A stretch of DNA of 64,000 nucleotides from Mesorhizobium sp. Root554. Lineage in GTDB: Bacteria; Pseudomonadota; Alphaproteobacteria; Rhizobiales; Rhizobiaceae. Location of the stretch: NCBI RefSeq assembly GCF_001427025.1, contig NZ_LMGA01000001.1, positions 1,201,948 through 1,265,947 on the forward strand, written 5' to 3'. Position numbers and translations under genes: made by a program. This document shows, piece after piece, positions 25,889 through 35,980 of this stretch; position 1 is the first letter of the stretch, and every line of letters starts with the position of its first letter. The notes under the pieces were generated by a model. That model was not told where the DNA came from and did no database searches. It saw only the letters and a list, made by a program, of their open reading frames with translations.

Positions 25889-27349
25889 TCAAACCTGACG
25901 CGAAGATTTATAGACGTTGACGCCCAGTTCGCGGATCTTCTTGCGCAGTGTATTGCGGTTCAGGCCAAGAAGCTCGGCCGCCTTGATCTGGTTGCCGCGC
26001 GTCGCCGTCATCGAAGCCAGCACCAGGGGATATTCGACTTCGGCAAGAATGCGCTCGTAGAGACCGGCCGGCGGCAGATCGCCACCGAACGAGGCGAAAT
26101 AGCGCTGCAGATAATGCTCGACCGCCTGACCGACTGACAGATCGTCCGGGATCAACACGGTCGCGCCGGGCACCACTGGCATTTCGCCGGTTTTCAGCTC
26201 GGCTTCGATGATTTCGGGCGAAATCTCGTCCTGAGCATAAAGAGCGCTCAGCCGGCGGACCAGATTCTCCAGTTCGCGCACATTGCCGGGCCACGGATAG
26301 CGCTTCATCAACTCGATGCCGCCGGTGGAAATGCGCTTTGTTTGCAGGCCTTCCTTGGCCGCCAGCTTGAAGAAATGCCGCACCAGATCCGGCACGTCCT
26401 CCGAACGCTCGCGCAGGGCCGGTAGCCGCAGCGGCACGACATTGAGGCGGTAGAACAAATCCTCGCGGAAAAGCCCCTGGTTGATCAGCGTGCGCAAATC
26501 CTTGTTGGTCGCCGCCACGATGCGCACGTCGGTCTTGATCGGGGTGCGACCGCCGACCGTGGTGTATTCGCCCTGCTGCAGCACGCGCAGCAGCCGGGTC
26601 TGCGCCTCCATCGGCATGTCGCCGATCTCGTCGAGAAACAGCGTGCCGCCCTCTGCCTGTTCAAAACGACCTGTCGAGCGATTCTGCGCGCCGGTGAAAG
26701 CGCCTTTCTCGTGGCCGAACAGCTCCGATTCGATCAGGTCGCGCGGGATCGCCGCCATGTTGATGGCCACGAACGGGCCGCCGCGGCGGCGGCCATATTC
26801 ATGCAGCGCCCGCGCGACGAGTTCCTTGCCGGTCCCCGATTCGCCGCTGATCATCACCGTCAGGTCTGTTTGCATCATGCGCGCCAGCATCCGGTAGATG
26901 TCCTGCATCGCGGCGGAACGGCCGACCAGCGGCATCGTCTCCGGCTGCTCGTCGGCCCGGCTTTCGACCTTGGGGCGGCGCGGCTCCGCCAGTGCGCGAT
27001 TGACGATGTTGAGAAGCTCGGTCAGGTCAAACGGCTTCGGCAGATATTCGTAGGCGCCGGTTTCGGAGGCTCGGATCGCCGTCATGAAGGTGTTCTGTGC
27101 GCTCATGACGACGACCGGCAGTTCCGGCCTGGCCTTCTTGATCCGCGGCAGCATGTCGAAGGCGTTTTCGTCCGGCATGACCACGTCGGTAATGACGAGA
27201 TCGCCCTCGCCCGCCGCAACCCAGCGCCATAGAGTCGAAGCGTTCGAGGTTACCCGCACATCGTGGCCGGCGCGCGAAAGGGCCTGGTTGAGCACGGTGC
27301 GGATGGCCGCATCGTCGTCAGCCACGAGAATATTGCCGCGGGCGCTCAT
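25889..27349 (-). CDS. ntrC: Nitrogen regulation response regulator NtrC
   Basis: A 486-aa sigma-54 activator. The receiver ([18 protein letters not shown], phospho-Asp in [14 protein letters not shown]), AAA+ domain with [15 protein letters not shown] and intact GAFTGA ([15 protein letters not shown]), and Fis-type HTH ([25 protein letters not shown]) are all present. It activates nitrogen-scavenging promoters when phosphorylated by NtrB. ATG overlaps the ntrB stop in ATATGA. Confidence 0.96.
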   Translation of the reverse strand: MSARGNILVADDDAAIRTVLNQALSRAGHDVRVTSNASTLWRWVAAGEGDLVITDVVMPDENAFDMLPRIKKARPELPVVVMSAQNTFMTAIRASETGAYEYLPKPFDLTELLNIVNRALAEPRRPKVESRADEQPETMPLVGRSAAMQDIYRMLARMMQTDLTVMISGESGTGKELVARALHEYGRRRGGPFVAINMAAIPRDLIESELFGHEKGAFTGAQNRSTGRFEQAEGGTLFLDEIGDMPMEAQTRLLRVLQQGEYTTVGGRTPIKTDVRIVAATNKDLRTLINQGLFREDLFYRLNVVPLRLPALRERSEDVPDLVRHFFKLAAKEGLQTKRISTGGIELMKRYPWPGNVRELENLVRRLSALYAQDEISPEIIEAELKTGEMPVVPGATVLIPDDLSVGQAVEHYLQRYFASFGGDLPPAGLYERILAEVEYPLVLASMTATRGNQIKAAELLGLNRNTLRKKIRELGVNVYKSSRQV

Positions 27350-28485
27350 ATGCGCTCTCCTTCGTCACAATTGGCTTCCGGTGGGGCTTCACGCCAGGCA
27401 GGCATCAGGATTCGGAATGTCGTGCCGCGTGGTGTCGACTCGCATTCGATGATTCCACCATGCTCACCGACGATTTTCGCCACCAGCGCCAGCCCGAGTC
27501 CTGAACCGTTCGGCTTGGTGGTGATGAAGGGGTCGAACAGGATCGGCAGCAGGTCATCAGCGACACCGGAGCCGTTGTCGTGCACGCAGAACTCAAGTGG
27601 CAGCGAGACGCGATCCTGCGTGCCCGGAACCGCCATGCGGATGCCGGGCCGGAAGGCGGTGGACAGGCTGATTTCGCCCTGCGGGTCGCTTCCGATCGCC
27701 TCCGCGGCGTTCTTGACCAGGTTGAGGAAGACCTGGATCAGCTGGTCGCGGTTGGCGTAGACCGGAGGCAACGATGGATCATAGTCCTCCAATATCTTGA
27801 TCCGGTTGGCGAATCCGTTCCGGGCAAGAGCTTTTACATGGTCGAGGACGACATGGATGTTGACGGGATAGCGGTCGATGGGCCGCTCGTCCGAAAACAC
27901 CTCCATGCGGTCGACCAGGGACACGATGCGGTCCGTCTCGTCGGTGATAAGCCGCGTCAACGCGCGATCTTCGTCGGATGCCGACAGTTCCAGCAACTGT
28001 GCGGCGCCGCGAATGCCGGACAGCGGGTTCTTGATCTCGTGCGCCAGCATCGCCGCCAACCCCGTCACCGACCGGGCAGCGCCGCGATGCGTCATCTGGC
28101 GGTCGATCTTGTCCGCCATCGAGCGTTCCTGGAACATCACGACGACCGAGCCGGGAAATTCGGGTACCGGCGCGGCGTAGAGATCGACCACTTTTTCGAT
28201 ACCCAGGCGCGGCGACGATATATCGACGCGGTATTCGTTGACCGGCGTGCGCCGCTCACGCACCTGATCCACCAGGGCCAGCAGCGGACTGCCGAAGGGG
28301 ATCAGCTTGGTCAGCGTGTTGCGCGCCAGCATCGTCGCGCTGGAGCGGAAAAAATCCTCGGCATCGGCGTTGGCATAGGTGATGTGCCCTTCCGGCCCGA
28401 CCATGATGACCGGCCTGCGGATGGTATTGAGAAGGATCTGCGCGGCGTCCGCCATCTCGCCCGGCTGTTCTGCCATCGTCTTCAT
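27346..28485 (-). CDS. ntrB: Nitrogen regulation sensor histidine kinase NtrB
   Basis: A 379-aa cytoplasmic kinase with an N-terminal PAS domain, DHp motif [21 protein letters not shown], and ATPase motifs VHDNGSGV and [18 protein letters not shown]. It controls NtrC phosphorylation in response to PII. ATG at 28485 overlaps the dusB stop (ATGA) and has GGAGAG 4 bases upstream. Confidence 0.95.
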   Translation of the reverse strand: MKTMAEQPGEMADAAQILLNTIRRPVIMVGPEGHITYANADAEDFFRSSATMLARNTLTKLIPFGSPLLALVDQVRERRTPVNEYRVDISSPRLGIEKVVDLYAAPVPEFPGSVVVMFQERSMADKIDRQMTHRGAARSVTGLAAMLAHEIKNPLSGIRGAAQLLELSASDEDRALTRLITDETDRIVSLVDRMEVFSDERPIDRYPVNIHVVLDHVKALARNGFANRIKILEDYDPSLPPVYANRDQLIQVFLNLVKNAAEAIGSDPQGEISLSTAFRPGIRMAVPGTQDRVSLPLEFCVHDNGSGVADDLLPILFDPFITTKPNGSGLGLALVAKIVGEHGGIIECESTPRGTTFRILMPAWREAPPEANCDEGERI

Positions 28486-29507
28486 GCCGCTCTCCGCACA
28501 TTTGCATCCGCCGCCCGCAGGAACGCCTCGCCGAGCGCCGCGATGACGCATTTCGGATCGAGGCCGGTCAGGATTTCCTTGCGCAGTTCCGCCGACGTGC
28601 CGGTTGCGTGCCGGTCGAGATACCAGCCGAGATGCTTGCGCGCCTGCCGGACGCCGCTTTCGATGCCGTACAGGGCGAGCATGTCCTCGTAGTGGGACAC
28701 GACGTAATCGCGCAAAGCGCCCGAAGTTTCGGGAATGCCTTCACATTTCGCGCCGGACGCCTCCGCTGCGATGCTTCCCGCGAGCCACGGCGCGCCATAA
28801 TGGCCACGGCCGACCATCACCGCATCGGCGCCCGACTGCACAAGAATTTCCGAAGCGTCGGCTGCGCCAAGCACGTCGCCATTCGCCACCACGGGGATCG
28901 ATACCGCTTGCTTGACGCGGGCGATGGCCGACCAGTCGGCCCTGCCCTGGTAGAACTGGCAGCGGGTGCGGCCATGGATCGTCACCATCTTCACGCCTGC
29001 CTGCTCGGCGCGGCGCGCCAGCAGCGGCGCGTTGAGCACGCTGTCGTCCCAGCCCAGTCGCATCTTGACCGTCACTGGCACGTCGACGGATTCGATCACC
29101 GCATCGATCAGCGTCATGGCGTGGTCAAGATCGCGCATCAGCGCCGAGCCGGCATAGCCGCCGGTGACCTTCTTGGCCGGGCAGCCCATATTGATGTCGA
29201 TGATGTCGGCGCCTTCGCCCGCGGCGATACGGGCGGCCTCGGCCATGTGAGAGGCTTCGCGCCCGGCAAGCTGCACCATATGCGTGGGCAGCCCGCTGTG
29301 GCGGATGCGCAGGTTGAATCCCGCCCTGCCCCTGGCCAGTTCGCCGCTGGCGACCATTTCAGACACGACAAGGCCGGCGCCGTGCCCATGGGCGCGACGG
29401 CGGAACGGCTCGTCGGTTATCCCGGACATCGGCGCAAGGAAGACCCGGTTACCGGCTTCGGCGTTTCCGATAGGAAGCGGCAGGGCCAAATCCGTCAAAG
29501 CAGGCAT
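28482..29507 (-). CDS. dusB: tRNA-dihydrouridine synthase DusB
   Basis: A 341-aa FMN-dependent enzyme that reduces uridines in the D-loop of t[19 protein letters not shown], the catalytic-Cys motif [34 protein letters not shown] and [12 protein letters not shown] are conserved. The ATG at 29507 ([10 protein letters not shown]) is chosen over the longer frame. It is first in the dusB-ntrB-ntrC unit, the order also known in enterobacteria (dusB-fis) and rhizobia (dusB-ntrBC). Confidence 0.95.
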   Translation of the reverse strand: MPALTDLALPLPIGNAEAGNRVFLAPMSGITDEPFRRRAHGHGAGLVVSEMVASGELARGRAGFNLRIRHSGLPTHMVQLAGREASHMAEAARIAAGEGADIIDINMGCPAKKVTGGYAGSALMRDLDHAMTLIDAVIESVDVPVTVKMRLGWDDSVLNAPLLARRAEQAGVKMVTIHGRTRCQFYQGRADWSAIARVKQAVSIPVVANGDVLGAADASEILVQSGADAVMVGRGHYGAPWLAGSIAAEASGAKCEGIPETSGALRDYVVSHYEDMLALYGIESGVRQARKHLGWYLDRHATGTSAELRKEILTGLDPKCVIAALGEAFLRAADANVRRAA

Positions 29508-29648
29508 GCACAAAAACCAAGCAAGTACATCATTTGCCCAATATGTAGCCAAGTTTGTTGGTATCTGCAACGTGCAATGGCGGCAAGATTGAGGCTGTCG
29601 GGGGAAAATACTGGCATTGAGCCTGAACGCTGGCTAAGCCATTGCCAA

Positions 29649-30869
29649 ATGACAGCACCGATCGACCATTCCAATCGAAAATCGCCGAAAACGAGCGTCG
29701 TGATCGTCGCTGCCGGCCGCGGCGAACGCGCCGGACAGGCGCACGGCCCCAAGCAGTATCGCGAGATCGGCGGCAAGTCGGTCATCGCCCGCGCGGTCGA
29801 TGCATTCCTGACGCACCCACAAATCGCCAGCGTGGTCGCCGTCATCCATGCCGATGACATCGATCTGTTCCGGTCGGCGGTGCCGCAATGGCGGCAGGTC
29901 ACCATCGTGACCGGCGGGCCGACGCGCCAGGATTCCGTGCGGCTCGGCTTGCAGGCGCTGCAACAGGATCCGCCCGATCAGGTTCTGGTCCACGATGCCG
30001 CCCGGCCCTTTGCCGATGCGCAGATGATCGGGCGCGTCGTTTCGGCCGTCGGCGAAAAGTCGGGCGCGCTGCCCGTCCTGCCCGTTTCCGATACGCTGAA
30101 ATCCGCGCCCGCGGGCATGGTCGAGGCGACCGTTCCCCGCGACGGTCTCCACGCCGCCCAGACCCCGCAAGGCTTTCCTTATCCTGCGTTGTTCGATGCG
30201 CACGAAAAGGCCCATGCGGCTGGCCGGAGCGATTTCACCGACGACGCCGCCATCGCCGAATGGGCCGGCATGCCGGTGAAAATCGTCGCCGGCTCGCCCG
30301 ACAACATCAAGATCACCTGGCCCCGGGATATCGACATGGCAAATCAACGGCTTGCGGCGGAACGCTCCAGCTATCCCGATGTCCGCACCGGCAATGGCTA
30401 CGATGTGCATTCCTTCGAACCCGGCGATCATGTCACGCTTTGCGGCGTGGAAATTCCCCACGGCAAAAAGCTGTCGGGCCATTCGGATGCCGATGTCGGG
30501 CTGCATGCACTGACGGACGCGCTGCTTGCCACTTGCGGCGCTGGCGACATCGGCACGCATTTCCCGCCTTCCGATCCGCAATGGAAGGGTGCGGCGTCGC
30601 GGCTGTTCGTCGAGCACGCGGCCCGGATCGTGCGGGCGCGAGGCGGCCGCATCGCCAATGCGGACATAACGCTCATCTGCGAAGCGCCGAAAATCGGCCC
30701 GCATCGCGAGGCGATGACGCAGGCGATGGCCGTGATGCTGGAAATTTCCCCCGAACGCATCTCCGTCAAGGCAACCACAAACGAGAAACTGGGTTTTATC
30801 GGACGCGAGGAAGGCATCGCCGCCATCGCGACCGCAAGCGTGATCTATCCCGGAGAAGTCCCCGCATGA
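29649..30869 (+). CDS. ispDF: Bifunctional IspD/IspF enzyme of isoprenoid synthesis
   Basis: A 406-aa fusion. Residues about 1-235 are IspD (CDP-ME synthesis): [27 protein letters not shown] and [10 protein letters not shown]. Residues about 245-406 are IspF (MEcPP synthesis): [12 protein letters not shown] and [18 protein letters not shown] with the DxH zinc site, and [17 protein letters not shown]. IspD/IspF act in the MEP pathway, and fusion is common in alphaproteobacteria. The frame is open about 1 kb upstream, antisense to dusB, but the ATG at 29649 is where homology begins. It overlaps cinA by 4 bases. Confidence 0.95.
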   Translation: MTAPIDHSNRKSPKTSVVIVAAGRGERAGQAHGPKQYREIGGKSVIARAVDAFLTHPQIASVVAVIHADDIDLFRSAVPQWRQVTIVTGGPTRQDSVRLGLQALQQDPPDQVLVHDAARPFADAQMIGRVVSAVGEKSGALPVLPVSDTLKSAPAGMVEATVPRDGLHAAQTPQGFPYPALFDAHEKAHAAGRSDFTDDAAIAEWAGMPVKIVAGSPDNIKITWPRDIDMANQRLAAERSSYPDVRTGNGYDVHSFEPGDHVTLCGVEIPHGKKLSGHSDADVGLHALTDALLATCGAGDIGTHFPPSDPQWKGAASRLFVEHAARIVRARGGRIANADITLICEAPKIGPHREAMTQAMAVMLEISPERISVKATTNEKLGFIGREEGIAAIATASVIYPGEVPA

Positions 30870-31387
30870 GCGAGCCCGGCACAGGAGAGGTGAAGCAGAC
30901 GGAAATCGGCGCCCTCGCGGACCGTTTTCTGAAAGCATGTTCCCACCATGGGATTCTCGCCGCCACGGCCGAAAGCTGTACCGGCGGCCTGATCATCGCG
31001 GCGATGACCGACATTCCGGGATCGTCCTCGATGGTGGACCGGGGTTTCGTCACCTATTCGAACGAGGCCAAGATGGACATGCTGGGCGTGCTCCCAGCCA
31101 CCCTCGAAGCGCATGGCGCTGTGTCCTCCGAAACGGCCGGTGAAATGGCTACAGGCGCGCTGGCCCGCTCGCGAGCCGGCATTGCGCTTGCGGTAACCGG
31201 CATTGCCGGACCTGATGGCGGCAACGCCACCAAGCCGGTGGGGCTGGTCTGGTTCGGCCTGGCGGTCGAAGGCAAGCCGGTGGCGACGGAAAAACGCCTG
31301 TTCGAAAATCGCGGCCGCGACTTCATCCGCCGCGAAACCGTGCGTCATGCGCTGGAAATGGGATTGAAGGCGCTGGGCGAGGACTGA
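30866..31387 (+). CDS. CinA family protein, amidase domain only (NMN amidohydrolase-like)
   Basis: A 173-aa stand-alone C-terminal CinA domain (PncC-like). [42 protein letters not shown] and [11 protein letters not shown] are the family signature. It likely deamidates nicotinamide mononucleotide in pyridine nucleotide salvage. The N-terminal competence-damage half is absent, as in many proteobacteria. ATG overlaps the ispDF stop (ATGA). Confidence 0.9.
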   Translation: MSEPGTGEVKQTEIGALADRFLKACSHHGILAATAESCTGGLIIAAMTDIPGSSSMVDRGFVTYSNEAKMDMLGVLPATLEAHGAVSSETAGEMATGALARSRAGIALAVTGIAGPDGGNATKPVGLVWFGLAVEGKPVATEKRLFENRGRDFIRRETVRHALEMGLKALGED

Positions 31388-31433
31388 CCGTGCCTCGAGG
31401 GACGACTTGTCGGCAGCCTCGAGGAGCGAATTC

Positions 31434-31886
31434 CTAACCGGAAACCCCATAGATCGCATCGGCCCGTTTCTCGAAAGCCTCGGCGAACATGCGGAAGGCG
31501 CGATCGAACATCGTGCCCATGACGGCGGCCAGGATCCGGCTCTTGAATTCATAGTCGATGAAGAAGCGCACGAAGCAGCCGTCGCTTGCCGGCTCGAAGC
31601 TCCAGATGTTGGTGAGGTATTTGAACGGCCCGTCGATGTATTTGACTTCGATGACACGCTCGTCGGGTTTCAGCAGGACCTGGGTGGTAAAGGTCTCGCG
31701 GATCGCCTTGTAGCCGATGCTCATGTCGGCAACGAGGATCGTGCGGCCGTCGCGTTCCTTGCGCGAGCGGACTGTGAGCGATTCGCATAGCGGCAGGAAT
31801 TGCGGATACTTCTCCACATCGGCGACCAGCGCGAACATCTGGTCTGGCGTGTGGGCGACGCGGCGGGTGGCTTCGTATTTCGGCAT
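31434..31886 (-). CDS. START-domain protein of the Coq10/RatA family
   Basis: A 150-aa polyketide-cyclase/START-like protein. MPKYEATRRVAHTPDQMFALVADVEKYPQFLPLCESLTV is the family signature. Homologues are Coq10 (ubiquinone-binding, respiratory function) and RatA. The E. coli ratA product is named a toxin, but ubiquinone chaperoning is the better guess here. It starts 7 bases after lipA, so it is cotranscribed; the pairing with lipA is common in rhizobia. Confidence 0.88.
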   Translation of the reverse strand: MPKYEATRRVAHTPDQMFALVADVEKYPQFLPLCESLTVRSRKERDGRTILVADMSIGYKAIRETFTTQVLLKPDERVIEVKYIDGPFKYLTNIWSFEPASDGCFVRFFIDYEFKSRILAAVMGTMFDRAFRMFAEAFEKRADAIYGVSG

Positions 31887-31893
31887 AAGCCGG

Positions 31894-32859
31894 CTAGGCG
31901 CTTTTCTGAAGCTGCGCCTCACGCGCGGCGCGAAGCCGGGCGAAATCGTCGCCGGCATGGTGCGACGAGCGTGTCAGCGGGCTGGAGGCAACCAGCAGGA
32001 AGCCCTTGGTGCGGCCGACCGTCTCATACGATTTGAACTCGTCCGGCGGGATGAAGCGGATGACCGGATGATGCTTCTTCGACGGCTGCAGGTACTGGCC
32101 GATGGTCATGAAATCGACATTGGCTGAGCGAAGGTCGTCCATGAGCTGAAGCACCTCGTGCCGCTCCTCGCCGAGGCCGACCATGATGCCGGACTTGGTG
32201 AAGATCGACGGATCGAGCTCCTTCACCCGCTGCAGCAGCCGGATCGAGTGGAAGTAGCGCGCGCCCGGCCGCACGGTCAGGTAATTCGACGGCACCGTTT
32301 CGAGATTATGGTTGAAGACATCCGGCTTGGCGGCCACGACGATCTCCAGCGCGCCTTCCTTGCGAAGGAAGTCGGGCGTCAGGATTTCGATGGTCGTTTC
32401 CGGGGTCGCTGCGCGGATCGCGCGAATCACCTCGGCGAAATGCTGCGCCCCGCCATCGGCAAGGTCGTCACGGTCGACGGAGGTGATGACCACATGTGTC
32501 AGGCCCATCTGCTTGACGGCGTGGGCGACGCGGGCCGGTTCGCCGGCATCGAGCGCGGTTGGAATGCCGGTGGCGACATTGCAGAACGCGCAGGCACGGG
32601 TGCAGATCTCGCCCATGATCATGAAGGTCGCGTGCTTCTTTTCCCAGCACTCGCCGATGTTGGGGCAGCCGGCTTCCTCGCAGACCGTCACCAGATTGTG
32701 CGACTTCACGATCTCGCGCGTTTCGGCATAGCCTTTCGACACCGGCGCCTTGACGCGGATCCAGTCCGGCTTGCGCAAGACCTCCTGATCCGGCCGATGC
32801 GCCTTCTCGGGATGCCGCGGCCGGGGTCGGTTGGCGATCGTGTCTAGTACCGTGACCAT
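31894..32859 (-). CDS. lipA: Lipoyl synthase
   Basis: A 321-aa radical-SAM enzyme that inserts two sulfurs into octanoylated lipoyl domains. The auxiliary cluster motif [13 protein letters not shown] (C-x4-C-x5-C) and the SAM cluster CTRACAFC are complete, with the terminal RSSHHAGD Ser ligand. Its targets include PdhB and PdhC encoded 4-7 kb away. Confidence 0.97.
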   Translation of the reverse strand: MVTVLDTIANRPRPRHPEKAHRPDQEVLRKPDWIRVKAPVSKGYAETREIVKSHNLVTVCEEAGCPNIGECWEKKHATFMIMGEICTRACAFCNVATGIPTALDAGEPARVAHAVKQMGLTHVVITSVDRDDLADGGAQHFAEVIRAIRAATPETTIEILTPDFLRKEGALEIVVAAKPDVFNHNLETVPSNYLTVRPGARYFHSIRLLQRVKELDPSIFTKSGIMVGLGEERHEVLQLMDDLRSANVDFMTIGQYLQPSKKHHPVIRFIPPDEFKSYETVGRTKGFLLVASSPLTRSSHHAGDDFARLRAAREAQLQKSA

Positions 32860-32927
32860 GTCAATCCAAGTTCTGGCAGCGCCAAGTCGGCGGCACCAAC
32901 CACCATTTAGGACTTTTCGCCGTCAAG

Positions 32928-32966
32928 AAAAAGGCCGGCGCGGCGCATGGCCCCGACGGCCTTTTT
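32928..32966 (-). terminator. Bidirectional-type intrinsic terminator after the GlsB-like gene
   Basis: AAAAAGGCCG (32928-32937) pairs exactly with CGGCCTTTTT (32957-32966). It lies 21 bases past the stop of the GlsB-like gene and before the lipA start. Confidence 0.75.
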
Positions 32967-32986
32967 CGCATGGCTCGCTTCAGCCG

Positions 32987-33244
32987 CTAGCGCCGGATGA
33001 CGCGGCCGAGGAAAATCAGGATGCAGGCGCCGATGAAACCGGTGATCAGATAGGCGACCCAGCCGGTGCCGAAGCTCTGCATGTTGAGAGCCGCCAGGAT
33101 CGCATTCAAAAGCACCGCGCCTATGATGCCCATGATGATGTTCATCAGGACACCGGTGTTGCTCTTCATGACCATTTCGGCAAGCCAGCCGGCAAGCCCG
33201 CCGACGATGATTGCCGCAATCCAACCCACGCCATTTACGTCCAT
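32987..33244 (-). CDS. GlsB/YeaQ/YmgE family membrane protein
   Basis: An 85-aa protein with three hydrophobic helices rich in Gly (WIAAIIVGGLAGWLAEMV, GVLMNIIMGIIGAVLLNAIL, VAYLITGFIGACILIFLGRVIRR). It matches the transglycosylase-associated/GlsB family, often induced by general stress. GAGGAG precedes ATG by 9 bases. Biochemical function is unknown. It stands alone between lpd and lipA. Confidence 0.85.
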   Translation of the reverse strand: MDVNGVGWIAAIIVGGLAGWLAEMVMKSNTGVLMNIIMGIIGAVLLNAILAALNMQSFGTGWVAYLITGFIGACILIFLGRVIRR

Positions 33245-33335
33245 GCTGTCAGCTCCTCACTGAATGGGGCAAATCAGCCCCGAGATTGATCCGTCGCACG
33301 CCTAGATTCCACCATGTCGCGCGAAGTGCAAGCCG

Positions 33336-34799
33336 TCACGCATTCAACGCCCGGCCGTAGGCATCGAGCACGCTTTCCTTCATCATTTCCGACAGGGTCG
33401 GATGCGGGAAGATCGTATGCATCAATTCTTCCTCGGTGGTTTCGAGGTTCATCGCGACAACGAAACCCTGGATGAGTTCGGTGACTTCGGCGCCCACCAT
33501 GTGCGCACCGAGAAGCTGGCCGGTCTTCTTGTCGAAAACCGTCTTCACCATGCCCTGGTCTTCGCCGAGCGCGATCGCCTTGCCATTGGCGACGAACGGG
33601 AAACGCCCGACGCGGATTTCGTGGCCCGCTTCCTTGGCCTTGGCCTCGGTCAGGCCGACGGAAGCCACCTGCGGATTGCAATAGGTGCAGCCCGGTATCT
33701 TCAGCTTGTCCATCGGATGCACATTCGGCAGGCCGGCAATCTTTTCGATGCAGATCACCGCCTCGTGTTCGGCCTTGTGCGCCAGCATCGGCGGGCCGGC
33801 GACGTCGCCGATGGCGTAGATGCCGGCGACGTTGGTCTTGCCGTAGCCGTCGATGACGATGCAGCCGCGGTCCGTCTTCACGCCGAGCGCCTCGAGACCG
33901 ATGTTCTCGATATTGCCCTGCACGCCGACGGCGGAGATCATGCGGTCGGCCGTTATGGTCTGCGTTTTGCCGTCCTTGGTTTGGATGTGCGCTGTGACCG
34001 AGTTCGCAGCCTTGTCCACCTTGGTGACCTTGGCTTCCAGCAGGATTTTCATGCCCTGCTTCTCGAATCGCTTCTGTGCGAATTTCGCGATTTCGCTGTC
34101 CTCGACTGGCATCACCTGCGGCAGCACCTCGACGACCGTCACCTCCGCGCCAAGCGTCCGGTAGAACGAGGCGAACTCGATGCCGATAGCGCCCGAGCCC
34201 ATGACCAGCAGCGACTTCGGCATCTCCTGCGGTACCAGCGCCTCGAAATAGGACCAGATCAGCTTCCCGTCAGGCTCGATGCCGGGCAGCGCGCGGGGCC
34301 GCGCTCCCGTGGCGACGATGATGTGCCTGGCCTTGTAGGTGCCCTCGCCCAGCGCGTTCTTGGGCAGCGGCGCCTGCGGCAGCATCGGCTTCTTGGCCGT
34401 CTTGGACACGACGATCTCGCCCGGCCCGCCATCCTTGCCGGCCTTGGTCAGCTTGGCCTCGCCCCAAATGACGTCGACCTTGTTCTTCTTCATCAGGAAG
34501 CCGACGCCGCCATTCATGCGCTCGGCGATGCCGCGCGACCGCGCCACGACCGCCTTGATGTCTGCCGAGATCTTGCCTTCGATCTTGAGGCCGTAGTCCT
34601 TGCCATGCTCGGCATAGTGCAGGATTTCCGCCGAGCGCAGCAGCGCCTTGGTCGGGATGCAGCCCCAGTTCGAGCAGATGCCGGCCAGATGCTCGCGCTC
34701 CACGATCGCCGTCTTGAGCCCGAGCTGCGCGGCCCGGATAGCGGCGATGTAGCCGCCCGGTCCGGAACCGATGATGATGACGTCGTAGGTGTCAGCCAC
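33336..34799 (-). CDS. lpdA: Dihydrolipoamide dehydrogenase (E3)
   Basis: A 487-aa flavoprotein disulfide reductase. The FAD motif IIIGSGPGGYIAAIRAAQLG, the redox-active GICSNWGCIPTKALL, the NAD motif VMGSGAIGIEFASFY, and the C-terminal HTIFPHPTLSEMM with the catalytic His are complete. The start is GTG at 34799 with GGAGACACCC upstream; the longer open frame is not conserved. It re-oxidises the lipoyl groups of PDH. This copy is clearly the PDH-associated one by position. Confidence 0.96.
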   Translation of the reverse strand: MADTYDVIIIGSGPGGYIAAIRAAQLGLKTAIVEREHLAGICSNWGCIPTKALLRSAEILHYAEHGKDYGLKIEGKISADIKAVVARSRGIAERMNGGVGFLMKKNKVDVIWGEAKLTKAGKDGGPGEIVVSKTAKKPMLPQAPLPKNALGEGTYKARHIIVATGARPRALPGIEPDGKLIWSYFEALVPQEMPKSLLVMGSGAIGIEFASFYRTLGAEVTVVEVLPQVMPVEDSEIAKFAQKRFEKQGMKILLEAKVTKVDKAANSVTAHIQTKDGKTQTITADRMISAVGVQGNIENIGLEALGVKTDRGCIVIDGYGKTNVAGIYAIGDVAGPPMLAHKAEHEAVICIEKIAGLPNVHPMDKLKIPGCTYCNPQVASVGLTEAKAKEAGHEIRVGRFPFVANGKAIALGEDQGMVKTVFDKKTGQLLGAHMVGAEVTELIQGFVVAMNLETTEEELMHTIFPHPTLSEMMKESVLDAYGRALNA

Positions 34800-34813
34800 G
34801 GGTGTCTCCTTGT

Positions 34814-35452
34814 TCAAAGGTCCAGCATCCTGCGCGCCAGCGGCGCCAGAGCCTGACCGATCTTGCGGGTGTTTTCTGCGTCGAGGTGCACACCGTCCAC
34901 CGGGCTTGGCGTGGCAACAGTGGCGGCGTCGAAGAAACCGCAGCCCTCCGCCTGCGCCAGATCGGCGTAAAGGCTGGCCAGCGCCCGCGACGCCTGGTTG
35001 CCGGCCGCGTACACGCCCGGCAGCCTCGGGTCGTCGATGCGGTTCATCAGCGGCGGCGAGACCAGCAGCACGCCCGGCGTCGTCGCTCCCATCTGATAGG
35101 GATGATTGCGGACGATCTGCACCAGCCGCCACACACCGCGCTGCGCCGCGATCGGGTCGCCATGGATCGCCGGCTTCATGTCGTTGGTGCCGAGCAGGAT
35201 GATCACCAGGTCGAGCGGCGAATGGGAACCGAGAAGGGTCGGCAGCACGCGCGCGCCGTTGCGGTCCTCGGCTGCCGTGTAATCGTCGAATGCCGTCGTG
35301 CGCCCGCCAAGCCCTTCGGCAATGACGTGGACACCGCCGCCGAGCGCCGCCTGCAGCGCATTCGGCCAGCGGTCGTCGAACGGATGCCGGCACTGACCGG
35401 CGGCATCATGACCCCAGGTGAGGGAATCGCCATAGCAGAGGATCGTCTTCAT
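34814..35452 (-). CDS. SGNH-type esterase/lipase
   Basis: A 212-aa SGNH hydrolase (arylesterase/TesA-like). Block I CYGDSLTWG (nucleophile Ser), the Gly block EGLGGRTTAFDD, block III LLGTNDMK and block V PVDGVHLDAEN (Asp/His) are intact. No signal peptide, so it should be cytosolic. Such genes often sit next to lpd in rhizobia. ATG at 35452 overlaps the stop of the DUF559 gene (ATGA). The natural substrate is unknown. Confidence 0.88.
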   Translation of the reverse strand: MKTILCYGDSLTWGHDAAGQCRHPFDDRWPNALQAALGGGVHVIAEGLGGRTTAFDDYTAAEDRNGARVLPTLLGSHSPLDLVIILLGTNDMKPAIHGDPIAAQRGVWRLVQIVRNHPYQMGATTPGVLLVSPPLMNRIDDPRLPGVYAAGNQASRALASLYADLAQAEGCGFFDAATVATPSPVDGVHLDAENTRKIGQALAPLARRMLDL

Positions 35453-35886
35453 GGTGACGCGCCCGCGCATTCCCCTCCCCCTTGCGGGGAGGGGCCAGGG
35501 GTGGGGGTGTTGCCGACAAGCGCGGCGGATATGCGATTTAGTACCGACCTGAAATCCAGGATTGCTTCTTCATTGGAGAATCTCAAGACAAGATAGCCGC
35601 CAGCCTGCAGTGCATCGGTGCGAGCTTGATCGTAAATTTTTGCAGAGGCAGTCTCGTGGATCGGTCCATCAAGTTCGACAATCAGACGATACTTCAGACA
35701 ACAGAAATCAGCGACATAGCAACCAATTGGAACCTGTCTGCGGAAGTGCGTTCCAGAGCCGGCAAAATCACCTCGAAGATGTTTCCAAAGCGTCTTTTCC
35801 GCTTCGGTCATCGCTCGACGAAGCTTGTGAGCATTGGACTTCGCCGTCAACGTTATGATTTTTGAGGGTGATTGCTTCCACGGCAT
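35449..35886 (-). CDS. DUF559 nuclease-like protein (Vsr-related fold)
   Basis: A 145-aa protein. AHKLRRAMTEAEKTLWKHLRGD, FRRQVPIGCYVADFCCLKYRLIVELDGPIH and RTDALQAGGYLVLRFSNEE are the DUF559 signature, related to very-short-patch-repair endonucleases. The Asp in ADF and the Glu in VELDG fit a PD-(D/E)xK-like site. The last ~20 residues (NTPTPGPSPQGGG) and the stop come from a palindromic repeat. GC content is about 50 % by my count of three sampled 60-base lines, against about 65 % in the neighbour, so it looks acquired. Confidence 0.85.
   Translation of the reverse strand: MPWKQSPSKIITLTAKSNAHKLRRAMTEAEKTLWKHLRGDFAGSGTHFRRQVPIGCYVADFCCLKYRLIVELDGPIHETASAKIYDQARTDALQAGGYLVLRFSNEEAILDFRSVLNRISAALVGNTPTPGPSPQGGGECAGASP
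35471..35514. repeat. Palindromic intergenic repeat, copy 1
   Basis: A CCCCTCCCC-cttgc-GGGGAGGGG hairpin followed by a G-rich tail (CCAGGGGTGGGGGTGTTGCC). The same unit recurs in opposite orientation at 35916-35963. Read on the minus strand it encodes the TPTPGPSPQGGG tail seen in many rhizobial proteins next to such repeats. Confidence 0.8.
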
Positions 35887-35915
35887 CGTCAATCTCCGCC
35901 GCGTTGCCCAGCGTC

Positions 35916-35963
35916 ACCACCCCCACCCGGCCCTCCGGGCCACCCTCCCCGCAAGGGAGAGGG
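35916..35963. repeat. Palindromic intergenic repeat, copy 2 (inverted)
   Basis: The reverse complement shares the order hairpin (ccctctccc-ttgcg-gggaggg) then G-rich tail (GGGTGGGGGTGGT) with copy 1. It contains an extra inner palindrome (GGCCCTCCGGGCC). It lies just past the pdhC stop and may end pdhC transcription. Confidence 0.78.
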
Positions 35964-35980
35964 TTTCGCGCCGAGCCGCA

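Noticed and set aside
28608..29648. Frame open for about 347 codons antisense to dusB and continuous with ispDF
   Set aside because: GC-rich antisense shadow. IspD homology begins at the ATG at 29649, and the upstream translation has no protein-like pattern.
33266..33281. GGGGC-n6-GCCCC hairpin before the GlsB-like gene
   Set aside because: Five-base stem and no T tract; too weak to call a terminator for lpd or a riboswitch.
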